A program made the translations under genes and the position numbers. Of a stretch of 64,000 nucleotides of DNA, positions 21,283 to 31,756 are shown piece after piece; position 1 is the stretch's first letter; the number at the start of each line of letters is the position of its first letter. The notes under the pieces are model-generated. The model was not told the DNA's origin. It saw nothing but the letters and a program-made list of their open reading frames with translations, and searched no databases. Source of the stretch: Marinomonas sp. MED121 (lineage in GTDB: Bacteria; Pseudomonadota; Gammaproteobacteria; Pseudomonadales; Marinomonadaceae); assembly GCF_000153025.1 (NCBI RefSeq), contig NZ_CH672433.1:479456-543455 (forward strand), written 5' to 3'.

Positions 21283-21359
21283 TGGTTGCGGGGGCAGGAT
21301 TCGAACCTACGGCCTTCGGGTTATGAGCCCGACGAGCTACCAAACTGCTCCACCCCGCG
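21283..21359 (-). tRNA. initiator tRNA-fMet (anticodon CAT)
   Basis: 77 bases including an encoded CCA end. The acceptor starts CGCGGGG and ends CCCCGCA, giving the unpaired C1-A72 that marks initiator tRNAs. The anticodon stem has three G-C pairs (GGG / CCC) next to the CAT anticodon, the second initiator hallmark. T-loop GGTTCGAATCC. It lies 45 bases after tRNA-Leu on the same strand; the metY-rimP-nusA arrangement is classical. Confidence 0.98.
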
Positions 21360-21404
21360 TCAAAGTGTGCACATCATACACACATAACCACTACAAATCA
21401 ACAT

Positions 21405-21490
21405 TGGTGCCGATGGCCGGACTCGAACCGGCACAGCCTTAGGCCACCACCCCCTCAAGATGGCGTGTCTACCAATTCCACCACATCGGC
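21405..21490 (-). tRNA. tRNA-Leu (anticodon GAG)
   Basis: 86 bases with encoded CCA. Acceptor GCCGATG / CATCGGC, anticodon stem CCATC / GGTGG with loop TTGAGGG (anticodon GAG), and a long class-II variable arm, as expected for leucine. It lies between secG and tRNA-fMet on the minus strand, probably read from the secG transcript. Confidence 0.97.
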
Positions 21491-21520
21491 ATACCAAAAA
21501 CCCAATCCGTTAAGATTGAA

Positions 21521-21877
21521 TTATTCTACTACAGGAACATCAGATTCAGAGGCTTGAGGCTCAACTAAATCAGGAACAGTTACTGTATCTTGAATTTCTT
21601 CCACTGCAGGCACATAGTCTAATTGACCAGAAACCTGTTTCGCTTGCTGACTTGCCACATAAGCAAGCGCAAAACTTGTTAAGAAAAATACTAATGCAAA
21701 AAGCGCAGTCAGTTTACCAAAGAAGCTACCGCCCCCCTGACTACCAAATACTGTTTGTGAGGCACCACCACCGAAAGACGCTCCGGCATCTGCACCTTTA
21801 CCTTGTTGCAGTAACACCAAACCAATAATCGCAATAGCGGCTAACACGTGTACAACTAAAACCAAAGCTTCCATCAT
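21521..21877 (-). CDS. secG: preprotein translocase subunit SecG
   Basis: Small inner-membrane partner of SecYE, 118 residues. Two membrane helices (about 3-22 and 54-73) flank a cytoplasmic loop with the family signature GLVLLQQGKGADAGASFGGG and a Gly-rich stretch with the FGSQG motif. The C-terminal tail is acidic and variable. Its ATG follows directly on the tpiA stop codon with no gap. Confidence 0.97.
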   Translation of the reverse strand: MMEALVLVVHVLAAIAIIGLVLLQQGKGADAGASFGGGASQTVFGSQGGGSFFGKLTALFALVFFLTSFALAYVASQQAKQVSGQLDYVPAVEEIQDTVTVPDLVEPQASESDVPVVE

Positions 21878-22630
21878 TTAACCTGCAGATTTCACAATAC
21901 CAATAAATTCTTCAACTTTTAAAGATGCGCCCCCAACAAGGGCTCCATCTATATCCGGCATAGTGAAAAGCTCTGAGCTTGAACTCGCCTTAACACTACC
22001 ACCGTAAATAATTCTTACCTTCTCACTCACCACTTCGTCAGATTTAGCAATATGCTCACGAATTGCTTTATGCACTTCTTGAGCCTGCTCCGCTGAAGCA
22101 GAAAGTCCTGTACCTATTGCCCAAACTGGCTCATATGCAATGACAACTTGTTCAAACGCATTAACACCAACAAGGTTTAGTACCGCATCAATTTGAGAAA
22201 AACACACATCTAAAGTGATATTCTTCTCACGTTGCTCAAGGCTCTCTCCAATACAAAGAACCGGTGTTATTTCAGATGCCAAAAGCGCTTTCGTTTTTTC
22301 AGCTATAACCTGATCTGTTTCACCGTAAACCGAACGACGCTCAGAGTGCCCAACCAAAACATAATCTACCGCAAAGTCTTGTAACATTGAGATACTAACT
22401 TCACCTGTAAACGCACCAGAACCTTGTTCAGATACGTTTTGAGCAGCCATTTTGATAGGGCTTTTTTCTAGCAAGTTATCCACTTGCGCTAAATAAGGGA
22501 AAGATGGGGCAACCACAACTTCCACAGGAGCATTATCTATTGCGGCGTTCAAGCCAACAACAAGCTGATCAATCGATTCCGAAGAACCATTCATCTTCCA
22601 ATTTCCTGCAACAATTTTCTGGCGAGCCAT
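21878..22630 (-). CDS. tpiA: triosephosphate isomerase
   Basis: Interconverts dihydroxyacetone phosphate and glyceraldehyde 3-phosphate, 250 residues. All catalytic motifs are present: AGNWKMNG with the active-site Lys, VGHSERR with the His, AYEPVWAIGTG with the Glu, and the phosphate-binding YGGSVK. It lies between glmM and secG, as in Pseudomonas; in E. coli tpiA is elsewhere. Confidence 0.99.
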   Translation of the reverse strand: MARQKIVAGNWKMNGSSESIDQLVVGLNAAIDNAPVEVVVAPSFPYLAQVDNLLEKSPIKMAAQNVSEQGSGAFTGEVSISMLQDFAVDYVLVGHSERRSVYGETDQVIAEKTKALLASEITPVLCIGESLEQREKNITLDVCFSQIDAVLNLVGVNAFEQVVIAYEPVWAIGTGLSASAEQAQEVHKAIREHIAKSDEVVSEKVRIIYGGSVKASSSSELFTMPDIDGALVGGASLKVEEFIGIVKSAG

Positions 22631-22739
22631 TCTTGCACCTCTTATTTTGAGGCGGCAATTCTAATGAAATGCCGCCTTGTTTTCAAGTATTTGTTTAATA
22701 TGATTTATTTCGTACTCATTTCGAGAGACAAAACAAGCA

Positions 22740-24077
22740 TTAAAGGGATTGAGAGTACTCTTCAACTTGTGTTGCTAGAGAAGTCACTAATTCGTCAACT
22801 AGATCAGAATTATCTCCCTCCACCATCACTCGAATCAAGGGTTCAGTGCCCGAAGCCCTTAATAAAACACGGCCAGAACCATTCAATTTTTCGTTTGCAT
22901 GCGCAATCGCCTGCTGTAATTGAGGAACTTCCGTTGGAGAAAAACGCGACTTAACCCTGATATTTTTAAGTCTTTGAGGGAATTTAGTAAAACCTTCAAG
23001 CAATTCAAGTAAGGTTTTTTCACCTTCAACCATCGCCTGCAATACTTGTAATGCAGCCACAACCCCGTCACCAGTCGTCGTAATTGAACGACAGACTATA
23101 TGGCCAGAAGGCTCACCACCCAGCACCCAGCCAAGCTGAGTCAACTTTTCGTTAACAAACCTATCACCAACAGAAGCTCGACCAAAGCCAATACCTTGCT
23201 CTGAAAAAGCCAACTCTAAGCCAAAATTACTCATTAAGGTGCCGACCACACCCCCACTAAACTTACCTGTCTGCCTCATATGATTGGCAATCACATAAAG
23301 CACGTCATCACCATCACGAACACCACCCTCGGCATCCACCATGATAAGACGATCGCCATCACCATCCAACGCGATACCAATGTCTGCCTTTTCTGCTAAC
23401 ACTGTCTCACGCAATAGCTCTGGCTTAGTCGCACCACTATTTTCATTAATGTTAAGCCCATCAGGCTTATCACCAATAATCACAACCTCTGCACCGAGTT
23501 CAGAAAAAACTCTTGGAGCAACATGATAAGTCGCACCATCGGCACAATCGACCACTATCTTCAGACCATTTAATTGCATACCGATGGGGAAAGTACCTTT
23601 GCAGTACTCAATGTAACGCCCCGCAGCATCATCAATACGCTTTGCTCGCCCAATATTATCTGAAGGCACGACAACTAAAGGTTGATCAAGATAGTGCTCT
23701 ATCTTCTCTTCCATCTCGTCACACAACTTTGCGCCTGCTGCAGAGAAAAACTTAATGCCGTTATCCGTATAAGGATTATGAGACGCACTAATAACAATAC
23801 CCGCACTAGCGCGGAAAGTACGGGTCAAATATGCAATTGCTGGCGTGGGCATAGGCCCAACTAAACGCACATCAACACCTGCTGCAACTAAGCCTGCCTC
23901 TAACGCAGACTCAAACATATAGCCAGAGATACGCGTATCTTTACCAATAACCACTTTATTGCCATTTTCTTTGAACACTTGGCCCGCAGCCCATCCAAGT
24001 TTAAGCATAAATTCTGGAGTAATAGCTCCTTCACCTACACGACCACGAATTCCATCTGTTCCAAAATATTTACGCAT
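22740..24077 (-). CDS. glmM: phosphoglucosamine mutase
   Basis: Converts glucosamine 6-phosphate to glucosamine 1-phosphate for cell-wall precursors, 445 residues. Seen: FGTDGIRG at the start, the phosphoserine loop [11 protein letters not shown], the metal-binding DGDGDR loop, the sugar-binding GEPSGH and the C-terminal [12 protein letters not shown]. It follows folP directly (no intergenic base), as in E. coli. Confidence 0.99.
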   Translation of the reverse strand: MRKYFGTDGIRGRVGEGAITPEFMLKLGWAAGQVFKENGNKVVIGKDTRISGYMFESALEAGLVAAGVDVRLVGPMPTPAIAYLTRTFRASAGIVISASHNPYTDNGIKFFSAAGAKLCDEMEEKIEHYLDQPLVVVPSDNIGRAKRIDDAAGRYIEYCKGTFPIGMQLNGLKIVVDCADGATYHVAPRVFSELGAEVVIIGDKPDGLNINENSGATKPELLRETVLAEKADIGIALDGDGDRLIMVDAEGGVRDGDDVLYVIANHMRQTGKFSGGVVGTLMSNFGLELAFSEQGIGFGRASVGDRFVNEKLTQLGWVLGGEPSGHIVCRSITTTGDGVVAALQVLQAMVEGEKTLLELLEGFTKFPQRLKNIRVKSRFSPTEVPQLQQAIAHANEKLNGSGRVLLRASGTEPLIRVMVEGDNSDLVDELVTSLATQVEEYSQSL

Positions 24078-24911
24078 TTATTTTTCTCTCTTAATTCGAT
24101 ACATAAGCTCAAGCATCTCATAATGCGGTTTCACATCATGCACTCTAAAAATGCTTGCTCCCTTTGAATATGCTGCTGCATGGGCACCCAAGGTGCCATA
24201 TAACCTTTCTTGAACATCTAGATTCAAAGCCTGACCTATCATGCTTTTACGAGATGCACCAATTAGCACCTCAAAACCATGACTCGCAATTTGGTCAATG
24301 TTATTAATCAGTTCTAAGTTGTGCTCTAGGTTTTTTCCAAAACCAATCCCTGGATCAAGGAAGATTTTATTTGCGTCATAACCCAATCCCTGACAGATGC
24401 TTGCACGCTCTAACAAAAAGCTAATGACTTCATTATAAACAGCTGAATAATCAGGGTTCTGTTGCATGGTTTGTGGACTACCTTGCATATGCATTAAACA
24501 AATAGGGAGCCCCGTCCCGATTGCTGCATCCAAAGCATTAGCCCTTGTCAGAGCCCTTACATCATTAATTAGGCCAGCACCTTGTGTGGCGCCTTCAATC
24601 ATCACTTGAGCAGAGCTTGTATCTAGCGACACCACCACATCAAAGCGAGACTTAATCGCACTGACAACCGGAATAACACGGTCTATCTCTTCTTGTAATG
24701 AAACGGGCAAGGCACCAGGGCGAGTTGACTCTCCCCCCACATCAATAATTGAAGCACCTTCAGACAACATTTTTTGAGTCTGAAAAAGGGCATCATCTAA
24801 ATTAGAGAAAGAACCACCGTCAGAAAAAGAATCAGGGGTAACATTTAAGATACCCATGATCTGAGGGCGGGATAAGTCGAGCGACTTATCCCCAAAAGCA
24901 GTCACTGTCAT
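24078..24911 (-). CDS. folP: dihydropteroate synthase
   Basis: Folate synthesis enzyme joining p-aminobenzoate to the pterin; the target of sulfonamides. 277 residues with the pterin-site motifs MGILNVTPDSFSDGG and VGGESTRPGA, and LDPGIGFGK in the middle. It lies between ftsH and glmM in the usual order. Confidence 0.99.
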   Translation of the reverse strand: MTVTAFGDKSLDLSRPQIMGILNVTPDSFSDGGSFSNLDDALFQTQKMLSEGASIIDVGGESTRPGALPVSLQEEIDRVIPVVSAIKSRFDVVVSLDTSSAQVMIEGATQGAGLINDVRALTRANALDAAIGTGLPICLMHMQGSPQTMQQNPDYSAVYNEVISFLLERASICQGLGYDANKIFLDPGIGFGKNLEHNLELINNIDQIASHGFEVLIGASRKSMIGQALNLDVQERLYGTLGAHAAAYSKGASIFRVHDVKPHYEMLELMYRIKREK

Positions 24912-24961
24912 CGGTTTCCTATTCGCCTTAAAAAGTCGATTAATAGAAAAGAGAAGAGAGC

Positions 24962-26941
24962 CTAGCTCTCTCCACTGGTTTTCGGGTTTGCCGCATCCGG
25001 CGCATCAGAAAAACCACCTTCATCTTTAATTTCACCCGTATTAATATCAACGGTTTCTTTTACAGCAGAATCTCCACCTGGTGTTGGCTCATCACCACTC
25101 GGGTCAGACCAACCATCTGGAGCAGATGGTGTTTTACCATCCATAATTTCTTTAATTTGTTTAGCATCAATCGTTTCGTACTGCATCAAGGCATCAGCCA
25201 TTACATCCAGTTTAGAGCGATTATCGACCAATATTTGAGTCGCTTTCTGATAGCAAGTATTAATAATGTCTTTTACTTCAGCGTCAATACGCATACCTGT
25301 TTCAGGTGAGAAGTAGTTTGCCTTGCTGCCAGTCGAAGTCGCGATAAAACCACCGTTATTATCATCTTCTTCGTAAGCAAACGGCCCCAATGCAGCAGAC
25401 AAGCCCCATTTAGTAACCATATTACGAGCAATACTTGTTGCACGCTCAATATCATTAGAGGCACCTGTTGATACACCGTCAAAACCGTGAATCATCTCTT
25501 CCGCAATTCGACCACCGTACAAGCTACAGATTTGCGATTCTAGACCACGCTTACTGATACTGTATTTATCTTCTTCAGGAAGATACATGGTCACACCCAG
25601 GGCGCGACCACGAGGAATAATGGTCACTTTATAGACAGGATCATGCTCAGGCATCAAATAACCAATGATAGCGTGACCAGCTTCATGATAAGCCGTATTT
25701 AGCTTCTCATCTTCTTTCATCACCATGGTCTTACGCTCAGCACCCATGAGGATTTTATCTTTAGCTAGCTCTAGCTGCTCCATATTTACCAAGCGACGAT
25801 TAGATCGTGCAGCAAACAATGCCGCTTCGTTAACTAAGTTAGCAAGGTCAGCACCAGAGAAACCAGGTGTACCACGAGCGATATTTTTTGGATTCACATC
25901 TTCATCACAAGGCACTTTGCGCAAATGCACTTTTAGAATTTGCTCACGGCCACGAATGTCTGGCAAGCCTACTTGTACTTGACGGTCAAAACGACCAGGA
26001 CGCAATAGCGCAGGATCCAATACATCCGGACGGTTAGTCGCGGCGATAACGATAATACCTTCGTTACCTTCAAAACCATCCATTTCAACCAATAGTTGGT
26101 TCAATGTTTGTTCACGCTCATCATTACCACCACCCATGCCTGAGCCACGGTTACGACCAACGGCGTCGATCTCATCAATAAAGATAATGCAAGGTGCATG
26201 TTTTTTAGCTTGTTCGAACATATCACGAACACGGGACGCACCCACACCGACAAACATTTCAACAAAGTCAGAACCAGAAATAGTAAAGAAAGGCACTTTC
26301 GCTTCACCCGCAATAGCTTTCGCCAATAGGGTTTTACCTGTACCTGGTGGTCCACACATCAAAATACCACGAGGAATTTTACCGCCTAAACGTTGAAACT
26401 TGCTCGGCTCACGTAAGAAGTCCACTAACTCTTTAGTATCTTCTTTCGCCTCATCACAACCTGCAACATCTGCAAAGGTCGTTTTGATTTGATCTTCTGG
26501 CAGCAGTCTGGCTTTAGACTTACCAAATGCCATTGGACCGCCTTTACCACCGCCACCGCCTTGCATCTGGCGCATAAAGAACATAAAAATGGCCAAAATA
26601 AGAAGGATAGGGAAGCTTGCCACTAACAGTTGAGTCCAAATGCTTTGTTGTTCAGGCATACGACCTTCAACAACCACATTATTGCTCAACAGATCATCCA
26701 TGATTTTTGGATCAGCTGCGGCAGGGCGCACAGTTTCAAATGGCACACCGTTTTTGTCGGAACCACTGATGGTATAACCATCAATCACAACACGGGCAAT
26801 ATTGCCGTCTTGTACTGAGCTAACAAACGAAGAATATGTCATTCTGCTTGTTTCAGTAGTGGTATTAAAATTTTTGAATACAGTTAATAAAACGGCTGCG
26901 ATAACTAACCACAACAGAATATTTTTAAGCATATCGTTCAA
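24962..26941 (-). CDS. ftsH: ATP-dependent zinc metalloprotease FtsH
   Basis: Membrane AAA protease of about 659 residues. Two membrane helices (about 7-25 and 97-117) bracket a periplasmic domain, followed by the AAA module (Walker A GPPGTGKT, Walker [10 protein letters not shown], second region of homology with [15 protein letters not shown]) and the HEAGH zinc protease site. Start choice: AGAGG at 26949-26953 is one base from a GTG at 26947 but 7 bases from a TTG at 26941. Reading from TTG gives MNDMxKN-like ends common in this family, so I prefer 26941; ATG 26932 is a further option. Confidence 0.97.
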   Translation of the reverse strand: MNDMLKNILLWLVIAAVLLTVFKNFNTTTETSRMTYSSFVSSVQDGNIARVVIDGYTISGSDKNGVPFETVRPAAADPKIMDDLLSNNVVVEGRMPEQQSIWTQLLVASFPILLILAIFMFFMRQMQGGGGGKGGPMAFGKSKARLLPEDQIKTTFADVAGCDEAKEDTKELVDFLREPSKFQRLGGKIPRGILMCGPPGTGKTLLAKAIAGEAKVPFFTISGSDFVEMFVGVGASRVRDMFEQAKKHAPCIIFIDEIDAVGRNRGSGMGGGNDEREQTLNQLLVEMDGFEGNEGIIVIAATNRPDVLDPALLRPGRFDRQVQVGLPDIRGREQILKVHLRKVPCDEDVNPKNIARGTPGFSGADLANLVNEAALFAARSNRRLVNMEQLELAKDKILMGAERKTMVMKEDEKLNTAYHEAGHAIIGYLMPEHDPVYKVTIIPRGRALGVTMYLPEEDKYSISKRGLESQICSLYGGRIAEEMIHGFDGVSTGASNDIERATSIARNMVTKWGLSAALGPFAYEEDDNNGGFIATSTGSKANYFSPETGMRIDAEVKDIINTCYQKATQILVDNRSKLDVMADALMQYETIDAKQIKEIMDGKTPSAPDGWSDPSGDEPTPGGDSAVKETVDINTGEIKDEGGFSDAPDAANPKTSGES

Positions 26942-27010
26942 GAGCACACCTCTTAACGTTTAAATAAATGACCTTGCGCTAGTATATACTAGCTCTAAGC
27001 CCTTCCCTAA

Positions 27011-27631
27011 TTAACCTTTAAATTGTCTACCTAACAAATAAACTTCACGACTTCTCGCTCGAGAGGACTCAGGTTTACGTGTTACAACACTAGTAAACAT
27101 ACCGCGCATCGTCTTTAAATACTCATCAAAGCCTTCACCTTGGAAAACTTTAACGAGAAAATTTCCACCGGGTCGTAAAACTTGAGAAGCCATATCCAAA
27201 GCCAACTCTACTAAATACATAGATTGCGGCTGATCAACAGCGCTATTACCACTCATATTGGGGGCCATATCTGAAATTACAAGATCTGCGTGCTCATCTC
27301 CTATCGCTTTTAGGATTTCTTGATACACATCGTCCTCTGTAAAGTCACCCTGAACAAAGGTAACGCCAGGCAAAGGCGCCATTTCCAAAATATCAGAGGC
27401 GACTACACGGCCCTTGTCACCTATCAATCTTCCGGCAATTTGTGACCAGCCTCCAGGGGCTGCACCTAAATCCACCACCTTCATGCCAGATTTTAGCAAT
27501 TTATCTTTATCATTTATCTCAATAAGCTTATAACTAGCCCGTGAACGATACCCATCTTGTTGAGAACGTTTAACATAAACGTCATCAAAGTGCTCTTTCA
27601 TCCAGCTTTCGCTACTTTTTGATCTTGCCAC
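27011..27631 (-). CDS. rlmE: 23S rRNA 2'-O-ribose U2552 methyltransferase RlmE (FtsJ)
   Basis: 206 residues. The S-adenosylmethionine site [13 protein letters not shown] and the conserved [13 protein letters not shown] are seen, with catalytic Lys in SYKL and near the C-terminal [10 protein letters not shown]. It methylates the A-loop of 23S rRNA. First gene of the rlmE-ftsH-folP-glmM unit, divergent from yhbY as in E. coli. Confidence 0.98.
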   Translation of the reverse strand: MARSKSSESWMKEHFDDVYVKRSQQDGYRSRASYKLIEINDKDKLLKSGMKVVDLGAAPGGWSQIAGRLIGDKGRVVASDILEMAPLPGVTFVQGDFTEDDVYQEILKAIGDEHADLVISDMAPNMSGNSAVDQPQSMYLVELALDMASQVLRPGGNFLVKVFQGEGFDEYLKTMRGMFTSVVTRKPESSRARSREVYLLGRQFKG

Positions 27632-27665
27632 GGTTTCTTCATACCTAAATTCAACAATATTCCGT

Positions 27666-27671
27666 TATAAT
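27666..27671 (+). promoter_or_regulatory. candidate -10 element for yhbY in the divergent rlmE-yhbY region
   Basis: TATAAT on the plus strand; the complementary strand also reads TATTAT one base away, so one AT-rich core may serve both directions. No clear -35 hexamer is seen. The whole divergent gap is only 100 bases. Confidence 0.45.
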
Positions 27672-27715
27672 ATCTCGTAACCTCTAAAGCCTCCATCAAA
27701 GAGGAGCAACTAAAC

Positions 27716-27766
27716 ATGAGAAAATTTAAATATGAGCCTATCAAACGTTCAAAAAAAGCAATATAG
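27716..27766 (+). CDS. possible 16-residue leader peptide overlapping the yhbY start
   Basis: GAGGAG (27701-27706) is 9 bases before an ATG at 27716 that reads 16 very basic residues (MRKFKYEPIKRSKKAI) in a different frame and stops inside yhbY. The yhbY ATG at 27732 has no ribosome site of its own. I infer translational coupling or a leader that controls yhbY, but conservation would be needed to prove translation. Confidence 0.35.
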   Translation: MRKFKYEPIKRSKKAI

Positions 27767-28034
27767 ACTAATTGGTCACGCATTAAACCCTGTTGTTATG
27801 ATTGCAGGTAATGGTTTAACAGAAGCTGTATTAACTGAAATCGACCGCGCCTTAGAAGATCACGAACTTATTAAAGTCCGTTTTAGCATCATGGACCGTG
27901 AAGTACGCAGTGATCTTATTGCTGAAACTAGCAAGATCATGAAATGTGAAATTGTTCAGACTATCGGTAAAGTAGCCCTTTTTTACCGCAAAGCATTAGA
28001 ACCAAATCCTAAGCTTTCAAACCTTCTACGCTAG
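27732..28034 (+). CDS. yhbY: YhbY-type CRM-domain RNA-binding protein
   Basis: 100 residues, a single CRM domain with the GxxG-type loop IAGNGLTEAV. Binds pre-50S ribosomal particles and 23S rRNA in E. coli. The N-terminus MSLSNVQKKQ matches the family start, so the ATG at 27732 is right even though it has no Shine-Dalgarno of its own. Divergent from rlmE. Confidence 0.94.
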   Translation: MSLSNVQKKQYRLIGHALNPVVMIAGNGLTEAVLTEIDRALEDHELIKVRFSIMDREVRSDLIAETSKIMKCEIVQTIGKVALFYRKALEPNPKLSNLLR

Positions 28035-28041
28035 CGTATTC

Positions 28042-28078
28042 AAGGCTGGTGAAACTTATTCATCAGCCTTCTCCTCTC
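28042..28078 (+). terminator. terminator-like hairpin after yhbY
   Basis: 12-base stem AAGGCTGGTGAA / TTCATCAGCCTT with one G-U wobble and a 5-base loop, followed by a pyrimidine-rich CTCCTCTC rather than a pure T run. Confidence 0.6.
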
Positions 28079-28156
28079 AAAAGCCATTTCTGATTAAACT
28101 TTAACCACAAAGTGCCGATAAATACATTATCCATTAGTGTTATTAGGATTAATGTC

Positions 28157-28930
28157 GTGATATTTATTCAAGCACTTGAAAAGCCTCATACGAAAACAAG
28201 TAATAAGGTTAAAATCAGAAGCCGATCCTCTGTGCAGATTAATAAACCTGATAATGACAGTGTTTTTTTAAGTGACGCTGCCAATCACGCCACTGAAATC
28301 GACATTACCAGTGACACCTACACCAAGCTCGATGCCAACATGAGTATCGAAGCCAGCTTATTACAAGCCGCGGTTCAATATTTAACACAAGCTATATTCC
28401 CCATTTTTTCATTAGATGAGCTTCAACTCACCTCTAATAAATGGCACCTAGCGTTACAACAACCCCCTCACACCAGCCCTCGTCATAAAAATCAATACGG
28501 CCTTGGCATAAAGCAAAGCCCAACAGACATCATTAATTATCGATTCATCATGCCGGTCACAAGCACAGCCGGAAAAACGTTTGAATTTAGATTAGAACTG
28601 CGTGCTGCGCGCTTTACGCAAAGGGCAAATAATTGGAACTTTCCAGATATAGAGCCTGTAACCATAGAAGCCATCAGCAGCCCTTATAGCGGTCAGTTTC
28701 TTGAAAGCCTTGAAACAACACTTTTTTATTTCTTCGATCAAGACGGAGATGAAAATCAAACAACCCCTATTTTAGACGCTATGCAAAATCAAACTCTCTT
28801 AAATAAGGACAATGAAAATAGCTTTTATAGCGGTTTAAGAGTATGGCGAAATGAAAGAGACAGGTTAAAAATTATTTTAATTGGCGAGCCTAGTCTTGGC
28901 GCAGTTTACGTTGCGAACCTTAAAACCTAA
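28157..28930 (+). CDS. hypothetical protein, about 257 residues
   Basis: I do not recognise the family. The frame is open from a GTG at 28112, but AGGA at 28145-28148 is 8 bases from a second in-frame GTG at 28157, which I take as start. The protein has a basic N-terminus, no convincing signal peptide or membrane helix, and an alternating beta-rich body. Notable segments are an acidic DQDGDEN (about two-thirds in) and a C-terminal beta stretch (IILIGEPSLGAVYVANL). It is convergent with the XRE regulator gene. Function unknown. Confidence 0.72.
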   Translation: MIFIQALEKPHTKTSNKVKIRSRSSVQINKPDNDSVFLSDAANHATEIDITSDTYTKLDANMSIEASLLQAAVQYLTQAIFPIFSLDELQLTSNKWHLALQQPPHTSPRHKNQYGLGIKQSPTDIINYRFIMPVTSTAGKTFEFRLELRAARFTQRANNWNFPDIEPVTIEAISSPYSGQFLESLETTLFYFFDQDGDENQTTPILDAMQNQTLLNKDNENSFYSGLRVWRNERDRLKIILIGEPSLGAVYVANLKT

Positions 28931-28948
28931 CCCATTAAGGCCACTAAC

Positions 28949-29503
28949 CTACTCAACGTCTGTGACTGTTTGGACACTTAGCAGCAAGGCTTCACCTCGC
29001 CCCTGATTAATAAAACGATGGGCAAAATGAGACTCAAAATAAAAACTATCTCCAGCAACAAGAGGGTGAACTTCACCTTGTATTTCTAGGGTCATTTCAC
29101 CTTTTATCACATACCCTGCTTTTTCACTGATTTGACTCGTCGCCTTAACCTCAGCCCGTGAGGCCACAGGATAAGTTTGAAGCGTGAGCCCCATACTTCT
29201 TTCTTTTAAAAAATGTTTACCCACTAACTTGGTGGTCACTTCATCTAAGCTCACGTCCAGCAGCTCATCACTACGATACACCACCTGATAGTCCAATTTA
29301 TCTTTCTGCTTTATAGAAAAAAACTCTGTAAGGGACATTCCCATACCCGCCAAGATTTTTTCTAACGAGCTAACACTAGGGCTCACCCTATTAGTCTCTA
29401 TCATGGAGATGGCGCTATTGGTAACACCTGCACGTTTCGCCAAATCTCGTTGTGACAAACCCTTGTTGCGTCGAATCGTCAACAATCTTTCGCCAATATC
29501 CAC
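28949..29503 (-). CDS. XRE-cupin transcriptional regulator (PuuR-like)
   Basis: 184 residues: N-terminal helix-turn-helix (LSQRDLAKRAGVTNSAISMIE, about residues 17-37) joined to a C-terminal cupin_2 domain (about 108-180, with the GEMTLEIQG and HFAHRFINQG strands). This architecture is that of PuuR and other regulators of polyamine or amino-acid metabolism, where the cupin senses a small ligand. No obvious target operon lies beside it; the neighbouring convergent gene is unknown. Confidence 0.9.
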   Translation of the reverse strand: MDIGERLLTIRRNKGLSQRDLAKRAGVTNSAISMIETNRVSPSVSSLEKILAGMGMSLTEFFSIKQKDKLDYQVVYRSDELLDVSLDEVTTKLVGKHFLKERSMGLTLQTYPVASRAEVKATSQISEKAGYVIKGEMTLEIQGEVHPLVAGDSFYFESHFAHRFINQGRGEALLLSVQTVTDVE

Positions 29504-29528
29504 AACACCTCCAAAAACAATTCAATAA

Positions 29529-29561
29529 AAACAAAAAAAGCCGACATAATAGACGGCTTTT
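29529..29561 (-). terminator. terminator after erpA
   Basis: AAAAGCCG / CGGCTTTT stem with a loop of about 11 bases and a minus-strand T run, between erpA and the XRE gene. Confidence 0.82.
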
Positions 29562-29583
29562 CATATAAATCAGGTTTAGTGCG

Positions 29584-29928
29584 TTAGATGCTAAAAGATG
29601 AACCACAACCACAAGTGGAACTTGCATTTGGGTTTTTCACCGTAAAGCGAGACCCCTCTAAACCTTCTTGATAGTCAACTTCAGAGCCAACAAGGTATTG
29701 AAAACTCAAAGGATCCACCACCATTTTTACGCCTTCACGTTCAACGGTAGTATCATCTTCTTGAAACTCTTCATCAAAGGTAAAACCATACTGAAAACCA
29801 GAACACCCCCCACCTGTCACGTAAACACGTAACATCAAGCGATTATTCTCTTCTTCTTCAATCAGGTTTTTAAGCTTTGCCGCCGCAGCGAAAGTAAACT
29901 CAAAAGGTTCTACAGATTGTACTGTCAT
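29584..29928 (-). CDS. erpA: iron-sulfur cluster insertion protein ErpA
   Basis: A-type Fe-S carrier, 114 residues from the ATG at 29928 (MTVQSVEP), which has GGAG just upstream; an ATG eight codons earlier is less likely. The three ligand Cys are present: one in [11 protein letters not shown] and the CGCG pair near the C-terminus. It passes clusters to apoproteins such as isoprenoid enzymes. It sits between prfC and a terminator. Confidence 0.95.
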   Translation of the reverse strand: MTVQSVEPFEFTFAAAAKLKNLIEEEENNRLMLRVYVTGGGCSGFQYGFTFDEEFQEDDTTVEREGVKMVVDPLSFQYLVGSEVDYQEGLEGSRFTVKNPNASSTCGCGSSFSI

Positions 29929-29990
29929 TACTACTCCAGTGAAGCCATTCAATTAGCCAGCATGTATATCAAGCAGGCCAATCACTTCAA

Positions 29991-31577
29991 TTAATGTTCA
30001 CGTGTCGATCTAAAGCGTACTTCTGGCCATTTCTCTTCAGCCATCATAAGATTTACTCTTGTAGGAGCAATATAAGTCAAATGTCCGCCACCATCAATGG
30101 CCAAGTTAGCTGAGTTCTTACGTTTAAACTCTTCAAACTTTTTCTCATCTTCACTATCAACCCAACGCGCTGTTGCTACGTTAACTGGTTCATAGATACA
30201 CTCAACTTTATACTCGTCTTTTAAACGATAAGCGACCACTTCATATTGCAACTGACCCACGGCCCCCACAATCAAATCATTGTTGATTTGCGGCATAAAG
30301 AGCTGGGTTGACCCCTCTTCAGACAACTGCTGCAAACCTTTTTGCAAAGCCTTCATCTTAAGGGGATCTTTCAAACGCACTCGACGAAACAGCTCAGGTG
30401 CAAAGTGAGGAATACCGGTAAACTTAAGCTCTTCACCTGCGGTAAAGGTATCACCTATCTGAATCGTGCCATGGTTATGTAAACCAATAATATCGCCCGA
30501 GAAAGCTTCTTCTACCCCTTCCCTATCACCTGCCGTAAAGGATACTGCGTCAGTGACTTTGACATCTTTCCCTAAACGACAGTGTTTCATCTTCATACCG
30601 CGATTATAGGTACCCGAACAGATACGCATAAAGGCAACACGGTCTCTGTGTTTCGGGTCCATATTGGCTTGAATTTTAAACACGAAGCCAGAGAACTTCT
30701 CTTCACGGGCGTCAACATCACGTGTTTTAGCAGCACGATAACTAGGGGCTGGCGCCCATTTAACAAAACCATCCAGCATTTCACGCACACCAAAGTTAGA
30801 CAAGGCAGTACCAAAGAAAACCGGTGTGATACGACCCGCTAGGTATTCATCATGATCAAATTCATGGCTAGCACCACGAACCAATTCAATCTCCTCTAAG
30901 AAGTCATCATACAAGTCACCTAGATGCGCTTTAGCTTCCTCAGATTCGATTCCCTGAATTTGCACATCATCTGTTAATTTGTGGCCACGACCGCCTTCAT
31001 AAACATGAATCGTATCTGTGTAAAGGTTATAAACCCCCTTAAAGAAGGTGCTCATACCAATTGGCCAAGTAACAGGGGCTGCCTTAATTTTTAACACTTC
31101 CTCCACTTCATCCAACAATTCAATCGGATCACGAATATCTCGGTCCATTTTGTTGATAAAAGTAAGAATAGGTGTGTCACGTAAACGACAGACTTCCATT
31201 AACTTGATGGTTCGATCCTCGACACCTTTCGCGCCGTCAATCACCATCAATACCGAGTCAACCGCCGTGAGAGTACGATAAGTATCTTCCGAGAAATCTT
31301 CGTGCCCGGGGGTATCCAAAAGGTTAACCATGCGATCACGATACGGGAACTGCATCACAGAAGAGGTAATGGAAATACCACGCTGCTGCTCCATTGTCAT
31401 CCAGTCTGAGGTTGCATGCTTATCGCCCTTACGGCCTTTCACACTACCCGCTGTTTGAATCAACTGACCCAATAACAACAGCTTTTCAGTAATGGTGGTT
31501 TTACCCGCATCGGGGTGGGATATGATAGCAAAGGTACGTCTTTGATCGACTTCCTTAATAAACTCGGCATTTGACAT
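29991..31577 (-). CDS. prfC: peptide chain release factor 3
   Basis: Translational GTPase that recycles RF1/RF2, 528 residues. G1 SHPDAGKTT, switch region [10 protein letters not shown]3 DTPGHEDFS and G4 NKMD are all present, and the length is normal. Upstream on the same strand is the carrier-protein gene and its terminator, so prfC probably has its own promoter. Confidence 0.98.
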   Translation of the reverse strand: MSNAEFIKEVDQRRTFAIISHPDAGKTTITEKLLLLGQLIQTAGSVKGRKGDKHATSDWMTMEQQRGISITSSVMQFPYRDRMVNLLDTPGHEDFSEDTYRTLTAVDSVLMVIDGAKGVEDRTIKLMEVCRLRDTPILTFINKMDRDIRDPIELLDEVEEVLKIKAAPVTWPIGMSTFFKGVYNLYTDTIHVYEGGRGHKLTDDVQIQGIESEEAKAHLGDLYDDFLEEIELVRGASHEFDHDEYLAGRITPVFFGTALSNFGVREMLDGFVKWAPAPSYRAAKTRDVDAREEKFSGFVFKIQANMDPKHRDRVAFMRICSGTYNRGMKMKHCRLGKDVKVTDAVSFTAGDREGVEEAFSGDIIGLHNHGTIQIGDTFTAGEELKFTGIPHFAPELFRRVRLKDPLKMKALQKGLQQLSEEGSTQLFMPQINNDLIVGAVGQLQYEVVAYRLKDEYKVECIYEPVNVATARWVDSEDEKKFEEFKRKNSANLAIDGGGHLTYIAPTRVNLMMAEEKWPEVRFRSTREH

Positions 31578-31695
31578 GAATAAGTATCTTCTTTGGTTTC
31601 AAGAGGGCTGTATGAAGAAGGCCATCTGAGCATTAAATTTGAATGGGCGCTATTTTCGCTGATCTTGAGCAGATACACAATCCAAGTAAGCATTA

Positions 31696-31744
31696 AAAAC
31701 AAAAGTGCCGGGCACCCCAGAGGCAGAATAGAGGGATGCCCGAC
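31696..31744 (-). terminator. terminator after the carrier-protein gene
   Basis: On the minus strand GTCGGGCATCCC pairs with GGGGTGCCCGGC (G-U wobbles allowed) across a 15-base loop, then ACTTTTGTTTTT. It ends the 88-residue carrier gene 12 bases past its stop. Confidence 0.72.
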
Positions 31745-31756
31745 AAAACTAAAGCA

